Source: Turritopsis dohrnii
Taxonomy: Eukaryota > Cnidaria > Hydrozoa > Anthoathecata > Oceaniidae
Assembly: GCA_027922465.2 (NCBI GenBank)
Contig: BQMF02000334.1
Location: 186,001 to 250,000 of the forward strand
Length of the DNA stretch: 64,000 nucleotides
Reading direction: 5' to 3'
Part shown: piece by piece, positions 36,294 to 48,024 of the stretch
Numbering within the stretch: position 1 is the stretch's first letter
Layout of the letters: each line of letters begins with the position of its first letter
Position numbers and translations under genes: made by a program
The notes under the pieces: generated by a model
The model's database searches: none
The model's input: the letters and a program-made list of their open reading frames with translations, nothing else
Told to the model about the DNA's origin: nothing

Positions 36294-37671
36294 GTCAATT
36301 TGCCTAATTATTCCGCACGTTTTGAAAATTTACGAATTTCTTGTAACCGTTCGGGATACCCTGCACACGTCTGTTTCCTAAGCGGCGTTTATTGTGAGCA
36401 TGCGCAGTTCGGTAGTTCAAATTTCACGAGTTTTCATGATGGCGGAAAGTCTTTTTCGACGCCCAGCAAAAATGTATAAAAGGCGCTTTTTCAGATGGCA
36501 AAAATCAATAAATAAATAAGCGTGATGTAAATGGAAGCTAGCAAGGAATATTCTGGGAAGCTCGAAGCTTTGTTTTCATCAGTTTACATCTACAGAAGTT
36601 AGTGTTTGTGGTGCTGTTTCACACTTCAAACAAGTATAGCAAATTTTGACTGATTTTACCGTCAAATTTGTATTAAGGATTTTCATATGATAATGAATTT
36701 TCCTGGCTTTGGTGTTGGGTTTTTCTAAAAGCCGAAAGAGCAAATTTTCATGTACAAAAAATTTCAAGCTTGTATCTGTTTTTTTGAAAGTTTAATGAAA
36801 GTGGATGTTGAGCACAAAAAACTCTTGAGGATCTTCATATTTTTCTTTGTTAGTTTCAATTTTGGGGGATATTTCAGATCATTGAATAGTTTCACTGGCT
36901 TATATATGCATGCTAATACCATTTACAAAATGAAAAATAATTAAAATCTGTATCAAAGTAAGTGAAAGTGCTAATGTCTATTTTTAAACGTCTTCGTTAT
37001 TATCACAATGACCCCTCAGAGGACTAAGTCGACAGAAATGACTTGATCCTTAAGAAATCATCAAGAAAAGAACACCTACGCATTATAAACAATGTCACTT
37101 AGGAAGTCATCTGTTATATATAAAGGGAAAAGAAAATAGAAAGGGAGGGGGAAACCTAGAAAAGGCTACGAAAAAACTCCAAAACATTAATATACCTTTT
37201 GGGACACCAAACTTGGTAAGAAAAAGCTAATAAAGCATGATTTACAGTCAACCTACCCAGACACAGAATACCTTGATACATCTCTTTTAAAGTAAATTTT
37301 AAGCGTGACGTATTGTTTTATAAAGATTATCCATTCTTTTCATGAGAATTTGCAGAAACTCATACTAATATTTTCTGTTGATTTGAAGGGTTCTCTGATG
37401 GGTCTTTCCATAAAATGCATTTTTCAGGCTTTACGGCTTTACGAATGTCATGAACCTAGCTGTTATTTAAAAATGAAGGATCTTCTCTCACAGAATTCAA
37501 TCTTTGCCCAGATGACTTGGGGGCTTTTATTAAGTGATTCTTTTTTATTAAGGATATTTTTATTGTAAGTCATAAGCATATTGTATAAAGAGACAGTTTT
37601 TTCTCCTAGCCTAAATGTTTATATGCAATTACACACAAATTGTAATCTGCCAAAACCTACCAGATTATATA

Positions 37672-38076
37672 CCTTAAGGGAAGAAATTGTTTGCGAAAAA
37701 AATTTGTGCAGAACTTTCGCTCAAATCCTCAAAATTAAATTCCGTAAAAATGAATAAATATTGGTCATCCGCAAAAATAGATTCCGCAAAATTCTCCATG
37801 TTTTTTATCCATAAAGAATTGAATTTTCACTATGCTTTGCATATAAATACAAAACGTTTGAAAAATGATAAAGGAAAGAAGTTGAAGTTATTGAACATCT
37901 AAGGACTTATTACTCATTCGTCAATAACAATACAAGCAGCATCTGCACTTGCAAGAGGTTATTAAATTCCTTGCATCCGCAAAAATTAATTCTGCAAAAT
38001 ATGGCATTTTTGTGTCATTTATCCGCAAAAATATATTCGCAAAAATTTCTTCCACAAACCATTTCTTCCGTTAAGG
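37672..38076. mobile_element. MITE, TIR CCTTAASGGAAGAAAT, TA target duplication
   Basis: The left end CCTTAAGGGAAGAAATTGTTTG and the inverse right end (..CATTTCTTCCGTTAAGG) are flanked by TA on both sides. The interior is rich in CCGCAAAAA words. Two smaller relatives are at 60502-60693 and 60778-60889. TA duplication suggests a Tc1/mariner-like mobiliser. Confidence 0.65.
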
Positions 38077-38277
38077 TACACAAATGGGAACTAGGAGCAG
38101 AAATCTTTTTAAAGAAACGGTTGGCTAGCCATTTTCAACTCTTTTGATTAATTTCAATGTTTTATTTATATAAATACATAACAAAAGCAGATATCTTATA
38201 AATATTTTATATTATGAGAGGTGTGTACAACTACCAAGAGTGCTCAATGGTATTCCAGAGCATGAAATATATTTATA

Positions 38278-40906
38278 CTAGTATCCCGGGTAAAAACTTT
38301 TTACCGAACTTAACTTCGAAAACATTAAGTCAAATCCACCATTCCCGTGTGACGAAAAAATAAATCATAGAATCGCAACTCAAAAACATTCCAGGAGGCG
38401 TCACTCGCCACCCATGTTCAGTATGCGTTGTGTCGCAGAATTTAAGTCTTGCAAAAGTTTCTTTTCAGGCATTAATTTTTTAATTCATTTCTTACATTCA
38501 GAAAATTTAAAACAGAAACAAATAGCAACATGGCTCAGAATATATATTCATACGCAGAAGAGAAGTAACTTTAATGTAAAAATATGCAATATATAACACA
38601 GAACCGTTTACTAAGACATACAAAACCAAACATTGAATAACATTACAAAAATGATACCTTCCAACTTTTTCTTTTGTTCAAAAGTTACATCTGGAATGCA
38701 ACCATAAATGAATTTTTGAAATGATATAGTTAGTTCTTCCCAAAACCATCAACATCATGATTAAAACCATGAGTTTCATTTCTTTATGCTTTTTTTATTA
38801 TTGCCTAAAAGAATAATGTTTCAATTGTAATACCGAAAAAGAAAAAAAAAGAAACAAAAAAAAAAAAGGAAATTCAAGTACGTATTTATCCTAAAAACAA
38901 TAACTAAGAAGAAAAATTTACACAAAAGATAAAAAGTCACAAATAAAATCATAAATTCAAAGTTATATACCTAGGCATAGTACGTAAACGATTACCATAA
39001 CACAAAATATGCATAAACGCGATAAAATATAAACTTAAGAAAAATACAGCCAACAACACTTATTTTTTGTAAGATAGTTTCATTGCACAGTCATTAAGTA
39101 AGTAAATCTTAAGTAACCCTCTCGACATTATAACCCATCTTGTGCTTCATTTCTATTTTAACAGATCAAAACATTAAAAAAACCTATACAAAAAACCTAA
39201 TCATGCTATGACGAAATCTAAAGAAAAACAAAACAAAGTAAAAGAAACTTTGAAAATGTATTAACCTTAAAAATAATAATTAAAAACACAAACGCGGTGA
39301 CAGAATTAGTATAGCTGAAAAATTTTTAACATATGAAAACATTCGTGGAGCCATTTTTTATTTCCAGTTCAAAGCTCCTCTCTGCTGGAAAATTCAAAAC
39401 ACAACAGTAAACATCCCTCTTATCCTTTATGTATCCACTAATACTAACAGTGTTTAACTAAATAGATACTATTTTAACTTTACCTTTCAATGCCAATTCA
39501 CATTATCATGATAGTAAACAATATTGATCCATGTTCTGTAGCCATTATCAAACACTTCTAAACTCTTTTACTTTCTGTATTTCATACCTGTAAACAAATT
39601 AATAACACTCGATTAACTTTCCAGCATACTTTCCTATTGTAAAGATACACTTTCTCTTTGCTTTCTACTGAAATTCCAATACCATTTTTATACAGTGAAA
39701 GTCATGAAAATGCTTTCTTCGTAACTTCACTTCATAACTGTGGAGCCATTTTGAATTAAATAAAATAAGGAACAGCAACTTCGTTACCAAAACAAATCGC
39801 TCGAGGGACATGCATCTTAATGATTTGATCGTTTTAACTCTGTTTTTACTCTCTTTTAACGCTGTATTTACTAAATTCGTTTGACTCATGTACTTACGTA
39901 TATTACTTTATATCTTTTCCAAACAATTTCTCTCCGAAAAAAGAAGTATAAACATTTTCTTCACCAATGCAAATAAACAGCATCCTTTCTGCAGCCATTT
40001 TTAAACAACTTCAACTTCATCTACACTACTCTACTGCTGCACTCCCATAACTATTTGATAACTATAAAAAGAAATACGTAAACAGCTCGTAAAATAAAAA
40101 TAGACTTTCTTCATCTCGTTCTTCGTTTCGTTTTCCTCTGAAAAAACCTATATATAAAAAACAACATCTGTTTAAAAACTCACCTAAGCATGTGGTTATA
40201 CCTGTTCTTTTATTAATCTAAAATAAAATCTTAAATACAATAACAATAAAAGTTTAACAATAAATTGATAACTAAAATGTAAACAAACATTTAAATACAT
40301 TTAAATACTAACTTGTTCTTCTATTAATCAAAAATAACAGTTTTATAATAATACCTTTTGTTCGTTCGATCTTTCTGCAGCTAATTTTTAAAAACTTCAC
40401 TGCACTTCTTCTGTATATCTAAATATGATTTTTCATTGTAAACAAACAACTAACCCGTGTTCTTTTAGCAATAAACACGATAATAAAACGTTTTATAATA
40501 ATAACAATACCTTCGTGCATACAAACCTGTGTTTCTTCGTCAGTTCTTTCGTCGATTTGCTGCCTAAAACAATCAAATTTAAATTAAGATATTCGTATAC
40601 AAAAAGAAACGCGCCTTCTTCGCGAAGTTTCTTGCTCACGAAATGATCGTTGACAAATTTCGAACGATTAACATTGCATTGCTCGCACTCCTCCAAAGAC
40701 GTTTTTCGGCTGATTTCCACTGCGCAAACCAAAAATAACAAAACGGAGGAGCATATACTAATCGCGGAAAATGAAAAAAAGTGTCTCTCGTCTCTGCGTG
40801 GTTTTACGACAAAAAGGGAAAAAATAAGAAGGATTTGACCGTGAAAAAAAAACAAATATGTCACTCTCTAAAATAAAAGTGGTATGCACAAATGCGAATT
40901 AGTATA
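38278..40906 (-). mobile_element. Helitron-like element A
   Basis: Read on the minus strand, the 3' end at 38278 has a hairpin (GGTAAAAA-G-TTTTTACC), then CGGGATA, then CTAG followed by T. This is the Helitron 3' signature (hairpin, CTRR, inserted before T). The other end lies at about 40897-40906 (..TGCGAATTAGTATA on the + strand). It is closely related to elements B and C. No Rep/helicase gene is seen, so it is non-autonomous. The minus-strand frame 40493-40864 is discussed as a repeated segment in the findings. Confidence 0.5.
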
Positions 40907-40912
40907 ATAAGA

Positions 40913-41061
40913 CTAGTATCTCGCGTAAAAGTTTTTTACGACTTTAATTTCGAAAAGAATCCGCAGAAATACGACGCGTTCCCGTGTGCAAACCCCGTGA
41001 CGAAAAATTAAACCACGGAATTGTAAGTGGAAAGTGTATCCATGTTGTAGAGCTTGAAAAA
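40913..41061 (-). mobile_element. Helitron-like 3'-end fragment of a related family
   Basis: Starts with the same type of terminus on the minus strand (hairpin GTAAAAAACTTTTAC, GCGAGATA, CTAG, then T) but the sequence differs from A-C. Only about 150 bp remain before element B begins. Confidence 0.4.
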
Positions 41062-44000
41062 CTAAGTATCCCGGGTAAAAATTTTTTACCGAACTTAACT
41101 TTGAAAACATTAGGTCAAATCTGCCATTCCTGTGGTACGTACGCGTCACTTGCCACCCATGTTCAGTATGCGTTGTGTCACAGAATTTAACTCGTGTAAA
41201 AGTTTCTTTTCAGGCATTAATTTGTTATTACATTCAGAAGATTAAAAACAGAAACAAATAGCAACATGGCTCAGAATAATATATTTATACGCAGAAGAGA
41301 AGTAACTTTAATGTAAAAAAAATGGCAATATATAACACAGAACTGTTTACCCAGACATACGAAACCAAACATTGAATAACATTACAAAATGTGAATTGAA
41401 AACAAATTGATACCTTCCAACTGTGTTTCTTTCGTGTGGAAGTTACATTATACAGCAACCATTAATGAATTTTTGAATTGATATATAGTCTGTTCTTCCC
41501 AAAACCATCAACGTCATGATTAAAACCATGAGTTTCATTTCTTTATGCTTTTTTTATTATTACCTAAAAAATTAATACTTGAATTGTAATACCGAAAACC
41601 TGATCATGCTATAAGAATATTGAAATAAACAACAACAACAACAACAACAAAAAATGCAATTCAACTACGCATTTATCCTAAAAACAATAACTCAAAACAA
41701 CAAAACACCGTAATAGTAATTGTAATACTGTAATACCGAAAACCTGATCATGCTATAAGAATATTGAAATAAACAACAACAACAAAAAGTGAAATTCAAC
41801 TACGCATTTATCCTTAAAACAAAAATTTACCCAGAAGATAAAAAGTCACAAATAAAATCATAAAATCATGCCAAACTTATATACCCAGGTACGTAAACGA
41901 TTACCATAACACAAAATAATGCATACACATTTCATTGCACAGTAATAACTAATGAACTTCTTAAATACATAATCCATTCACATCTACCTTATGAATAATA
42001 ATCAAAAACACAAACGTGATGACAGAATTTATATATCTAAAGAGTTTATAAAAAATTGAAAACAACCACATTTTTAATCTGAGTTAAAATCTCCTCTGGC
42101 TAATTCACAACAGTTAAACAACCCTTTATTCTTATTTATCCAGCATACCAACTGTGTTATAACTAAATAGATTTATACTATTTTAACTTTAGCTGAACTT
42201 CAAACAAAATGGGATACCTTTCACTGCCAATTCACATGTTAGTAAACTAAACAGCATTGATCATCTTCTGTAGACATTTTCAAACACTTCTAAACTCTTT
42301 ACTTCTATATTCATACCTGTAAACAAATTACTAATACTTTATTTACTTTCCAGCACAAACATACATAGGTATTTATAACACACTTTCGCTACCATTTTTT
42401 TTAAGTGAAATACATAAAACTGCTCTCTTCGTTTGGAAAAACTGCTAAACTTTCTGTATTTTCCAGTAGATTTTGTACTTTTTGGCAGGCAGACAAAAGC
42501 ATCAAGCATCGAGATAAATTAGATACAATAGATACAATAAGAAAGCAAAACACATTCCCCACTTCCACAGCGTCATGAGAAATAAAAACATTCATAGCTG
42601 TAGGACCATTTTTAATGTAATAATAGCGCGCGTTACCAAAACAAATTTCTCTCGGCTTCCTTTTCATCCAGCAGCATATACACATACTAAACGACAGAAT
42701 AACTGAGACATCCACTCAAAGCTAAATCAATTAATCTTTCAAAACTAAATTAAAACCATTCCTTACTGTGTAAATAAACATCAAACTGCATTTCTCCACT
42801 GCACTTTCTTCTGTATAGCGATATTTGATAACTAAAACGTAAACAAACATTTAAAAACCTGTTCTTTTATTAATCTAAAATATCTTATTATAATAATCCG
42901 CGATTGTGCATCCCACTTTTATTTTAGAGAGTGACATATTTGGTTTTTTTTCACGGTCAAATCCTTCTTATTTTTTCCCTTTTTGTCGTAAAACCACGCC
43001 AAAGCCAGAACACTTTTTTTTGATTTTCCGCGATTAGTATATGCTCCTCCGTTTTGTTATTTTTGGTTTGCGCACTGGAAATCAGCCGAAAAACGTCTTT
43101 GGAGGAGTGCGAGCAATGCAATGTTAATCGTTCGAAATTTGTCAACGATCATTTCGTGAGCAAGAAACTTCGCGAAGAAGACGTGTTTCTTTTTGTATAC
43201 GAATATTTTAATTTAAATTTGATTGTTTTAGGTAGTTTCTGCGAAAGAACTGACGAAGAAACACAGGTTTGTATGCACGAAGGTATTGTTATTATTATAA
43301 AACGTTTTATTATCGTTTGTTTACAATGAAAAATCATATTTAGATATACAGAAGAAGTGCAGTGAAGTTTTTAAAAGATCGAACGAACAAAAGGTATTAT
43401 TATAAAACTTTTATTTTTGATTAATAAAAGAACAAGTTAGAAACATGTATTTGTATTTAAATGTTAAATGTTGTTTACGTTTTAGTTATCAAATGTCGCT
43501 ATACAGAAGAAAGTGTAGTGAAGAAATGCAGAACAAAATGATGTTTATTTACACAGTAAGGAATGGTTTTAATTTAGTTTTGAAAGATTAAATACTATAG
43601 CTTTGAATAGATATCTTATTATATGAGTTCTTTCGTTTATTTAGTTTATATGCTACTGGATGAAAAACGAAGACGAGAGTAATTTGGTAACGCGCGCTAT
43701 TATTATTTTTATAGTTAGCAAAGAAGATTTGATTTGATTTATTTATTTACAGATCAATTAAAAATGGTCCCACAGCTATGACTGTTTTCCTTTCTCATGG
43801 CTGTGGAAGTAGGGAACGTGTTATGCTGTCAAATTGTATCTATTGACGATGTTTGATGCTTTGTCTGCATGCCTTTCTGCCAGCCATTTATGCCTTTTGT
43901 TTTGGTTTGCTTAAATATGGTTGCAGTAGTAGTAAGTATTGTAGCTGTTCTTTACTGAAATCTTTTAGGTCAGAAAAGAAGAAGTGTAGCTATTTATAAA

Positions 44001-45664
44001 CGAAATTATAAATGTATAAATGAAACACATGGTATCTTGAGAAGGTTATTTAAGAGAAGAAGCATTGCTGGGGTATATTTTTCTTCAGTTTATATTTGTT
44101 TACGGCATTCATTATTTTGTGTTATGTTAATTGCTACATACATACTTGCTAGGTATATAAGTTTAGCATTATGTTTTTATTTGTTGCTTTTAATATCTTC
44201 TGGGTATTCAATTATGGTATTGGTCAAAGTAGGGCATTTTGTTGTTTCAATTATTTTTATTAATTTGATGTTTGGTTGTGTATGTCAGGTAAAAGTCTTT
44301 ATTCTGTTCAGCTCCAGTGTTGAGTGAACCCGTATTGACTCACAGTATCGGTTGAGTTTATAGACCAAATTTTGTTTTTAATTGTTATCTTTAGGATAAA
44401 TGCGTACTTGAATTTTTTTTTTTGTTTTTTCTTTCTTTTTGTTTTATTTTTTATTTCAATATTGTTATAGCATGAGTAGGTTTTCGGTATTACAATTTAA
44501 GTATTAATTTTTTAGGTAATAATAAAAACAGCATTAAAAAAAATGAAACTCATGGTTTTAATCATGACGTTGATGGTTTTGGGAAGAACAGACTATATCA
44601 TTTCAAAAATTCATTAATGGTTGCAGTCGAGTAGTAACTTTGGAACAGAAGAAAAAGTAGGAAGGTATCAATTTGTTTTGAATTAACATTTTGTTATGTT
44701 TGGTTTTGTATGTCTGGGTAAACAGTTCTGTGTTATATATTGCACTTTTTTTATGAACGTTTCTTCTCTTCTGCGTATAGATATATATTCTGAGCCATAT
44801 TGCTATTTGTTTCTGTTTTAAATATTTTAAATGTAAGAAATGAATTAATAAATTAATGCCTGTAAAAACTTTTCACGACTTAAATTTTGCGACACAACGC
44901 ATACTGAACATGGGTGGCGAGCGACGCCACCTGGGATGTTTTTGAGTTGCGATTCTATGATTTATTTTTTCGTCACGGGGTACGTACACGGGAATGGTGG
45001 ATTTGACCTAATGTTTTCGAAGTTAAGTTCGGTAAAAAGTTTTTACCCGGGATACTAGTTAAACAATAAAACTCTTATCGTTCTGCACAGCCAATTTTTC
45101 AAAACTTCACTGCACTTCTTCTGTATAAAAGTTTTATAATAATACCTTTTGTTCGTTCGATCTTTCTGCAGCTAATTTTTAAAAACTTCACTGCACTTCT
45201 TCTGTATATCTAAATATGATTTTTCATTGTAAACAAACAACTAACTCACTTACACCTGCTACCCGATAATAAAACGAATAAAACAATACCATCGTGCATA
45301 CAAACCTGTGTTTCTTCGTCAGTTCTTTCGTCGATTTGCTGCCTAAAACAATCAAATTTAAATTAAAATATTCGTATACAAAAAGAAACACGTCTTCTTC
45401 GCGAAGTTTCTTGCTCACGAAATGATCGTTGACAAATTTCGAACGATTAACATTGCATTGCTCGCACTCCTCCAAAGACGTTTTTCGGCTGATTTCCACT
45501 GCGCAAACCAAAAATAACAAAACGGAGGAGCATATACTAATCGCGGAAAATCAAGTCTTGCGTGGTCGAACTGCCGCTATATGACCACGATTAAGAAGAT
45601 TTTGACCATTAAAAAAACAAAAACAAAACACTCTCTAAAATAAAAGTGGTATGCACGATTGCGA
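41062..45664 (-). mobile_element. Helitron-like element B, split by element C
   Basis: Left part 41062-42898 and right part 45059-45664 together follow the same order of words as element A. The shared landmarks are the CCCGGGTAAAAA end, CACCCATGTTCAGTATGCG, the ACAACATGGCTCAGAAT region and the CTCTCTAAAATAAAAGTGG end. Element C interrupts it exactly between A (42898) and T (45059). Its left terminus reads CTAAGTAT rather than CTAGTAT. It also has an internal tandem duplication of about 110-130 bp (41586-41826). Confidence 0.45.
42899..45058 (+). mobile_element. Helitron-like element C, inserted between A and T
   Basis: The 5' end is A|TCCGCGATTGTGCATCCCAC. The 3' end is GGTAAAAAGTTTTTACC hairpin-CGGGATA-CTAG|T. 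Both termini obey the Helitron rule (5' TC, 3' hairpin plus CTRR, insertion into AT without duplication). It is opposite in orientation to A and B and highly similar to them. No Rep/helicase frame, so non-autonomous. Confidence 0.55.
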
Positions 45665-47999
45665 ATTAGTATAAGTAGATATCAAATTATACAGCATACC
45701 TAAAGTATACTTGTGTTAGTGTAGATTGGTGTTTGTGTGAATATAAAGCAATTATATATATGAATTAGAACAAGTTACTGGTTAGCTGAATGTCGTACAC
45801 TACCAAAGTCTGTACATAAAATGTAATCTCAAGTTTTGAATAATCGGAGTGGGTGGGAAATTTCTTTGTGATTAATAAACAGGTTGGGTGGAATTTTTGC
45901 TCAAAATAAATAAATGGGGTGGGTGGAAAAAGTCAGTGTTTCTATCTATATTATTGAAAGTAAGGTACACATGAAAAACATTTGAAAAGTTGGAATTTAA
46001 TATCCTTCCCTTCCATACTTTTCTTCTTCTATTTTGTTGCAACATTTTTGTTTATCCCTTCAAAAGATTTCAAGTATCTTGCAGAGTTATCGTGTCTGCT
46101 CAATTTCCAAAGTTTTGGAGAGCAAAAACAATTATTTTTCAAATATTAAAGCATTATATTCAAAAACCATGTGGAGTCTTCTCAAAATCAAATCAAATCT
46201 CCACCACCAAATTAAACTAAGTTTGGATAAAAATTTTGAAAATTATTCAATTCTAATGAAAATTCACCCATGAAAAAAAGATTGCTCAATTTTAGTATAT
46301 ATATAGTGGAAGATCTCCTCCATCAAGACAGGTATCACCAATATGTGTTAGTAAGTTCAAATTTCAACTTAGGATCAGTTTGGTAAATATAAAAAAAAAT
46401 GACGTAGAGCTAAATCCATTGTCTGCCTGTATTCAACAGAAAGCACCACTACTTTCTTATAGCTAGAGGATACTTCTACTACTAAGTGAACAAATTTTTG
46501 TAGAGACAGAGTTTTTGACTCAACGTACAAAACTTTAATGAATGGCCCGCGACAAGTATTACAAAAAAAGTTGGCACAAAAAAGGTCGGTCGGATGACAG
46601 CAACACCATAAGGTGCTATTTGTTTTAGGGTCAGCGTTAGGATCAGATACATTTAGGGAGGGGGAGGGGGGGTGCTAAAAGGAAATAGCGCCTATGAACG
46701 GGTGGGCCACAAAAGAGCTTTGAAAATTGAATAAAAAAACAGATACAACCAAGACATCTTAAAAAAATATTAAATAAAAGATGGAAGAATCACATACACA
46801 TAGTAGTATTTCAAGGAAAATTCGTTTTGTCTGCGATTTGGTAGGTAGAAATTCAGTAAAATTTACATGTCGAACACATAATGTTTGTTGTCAAAATTTT
46901 ATTTTCTTCCTCGATTTTTCTTCAAAATAGATTTACGAATAACAAGTTCCATCATCAGGTAATCATTTCCAATATTAAACTGGGTTAATTATTCTAGATT
47001 ACCTATTGAATAATAACCTGAAATGGTAAACACAAGTAAAATTTGTGTCACCGCCATTTGCCTGTTTCTTCTCCGTCTCGAGTCTTGTTTCTATTGCGCA
47101 TGCTCACAATAAGATTCGCTCTCGCCGCACAAGTAAACAGACGTGTGCGCGGTACCGACGCGAAAACTTCGGTCACTTCTCTGTCTACCATTTTGCACTT
47201 AAATTAGCAGCAAACAATTAATCAAAGTGACAAAATAGCTGTTTTTCGAGGCGGGATGATTCGATCCGAAAAGACTCTAATTATTCCGCATTTTTTACTA
47301 ATCATCCCGCACCATCTTTAGCGCGAAAGAAAGACAACCAATATAATCTTGCTATTTACGTTTTTGGTTACATTCGATTCGAAGATATTCGAACACATTA
47401 TTGTGTCGATAAAACGATGCAATAAGAATTACTGTTTAACCTTTTTCGACCAATCAAAATGCTCCACGGCACAAGATTAATGCAGGATATTTAGGCCATG
47501 CGCCGTTTAAAAAGGTTTCCACCGGGTTAACACATCAAACAGAGGTTTAAAAATGCTTGCTTTGCCTAGCTATTCCTAGTTCTGTTTTGTGTGACCAATT
47601 TAGTAAAAGTGCGGGATGATTAGGAAAGTCACCTAATTTTACCGCACCTAATCATCCCGCACCCATTTTGAGCAATCCGCCCGCTCAAAAACCTTTAAAG
47701 TGTGTATTTTTTGAAAGGTTGTTTAACTGTATAGCCTTTAACAAAGTTAATTTCCCGGAATTGAAGCCCCACAGTGCATCAGTTCAAAAGTTGTAAGCTC
47801 GCTCCGAAAAACAACGTAGCAGCCATTATGGAGCATAAACATTGAAGAGCTGTTGTTAGCTGGGGGACGAAGGCAGAAGTAAAATTTGAAAGGGAGAAGG
47901 CAGGGGTATGTTTGAAATGCATGAATTAAACATCACTTATTCTAAAAGAAACCTAGTTTCGTGGATATTTGTATTTTTAAAAGTGCGGGATGAATGGGC
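45665..47999. other. right-hand inner part of the 11.7-kb insertion
   Basis: No gene recognised. The segment 47085-47160 is the inverse of the left subterminal region around 36365-36410. Between 47250 and 47990 the words GCGGGATGATT and TAATCATCCCGCAC recur several times in both orientations. A G-rich run lies near 46660. Confidence 0.5.
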
Positions 48000-48024
48000 A
48001 TGCGGAATAATTAGGCAAATTGAC

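Larger units (their letters stand above)
36294..48024. mobile_element. 11.7-kb insertion with 24-bp perfect terminal inverted repeats, class unknown
   Basis: The left end reads GTCAATTTGCCTAATTATT (continuing CCGCA). The right end is the exact reverse complement for 24 bp, ending at 48024. Joining the outside flanks (..GACT + ATCCAGGG..) gives the same sequence as the uninterrupted paralogous unit around 49605-49613. Subterminal words also match in inverse (TATTGTGAGCATGCGCA, CACACGTCTGTTT). Inside are Helitron-like elements, a MITE and no recognised transposase. It could instead be two separate insertions of one family. The absence of a clear target duplication is odd. Confidence 0.55.

Noticed and set aside
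42401..42715. Minus-strand 104-codon frame
   Set aside because: Lies inside Helitron-like element B, hydrophobic at random, with no family features.
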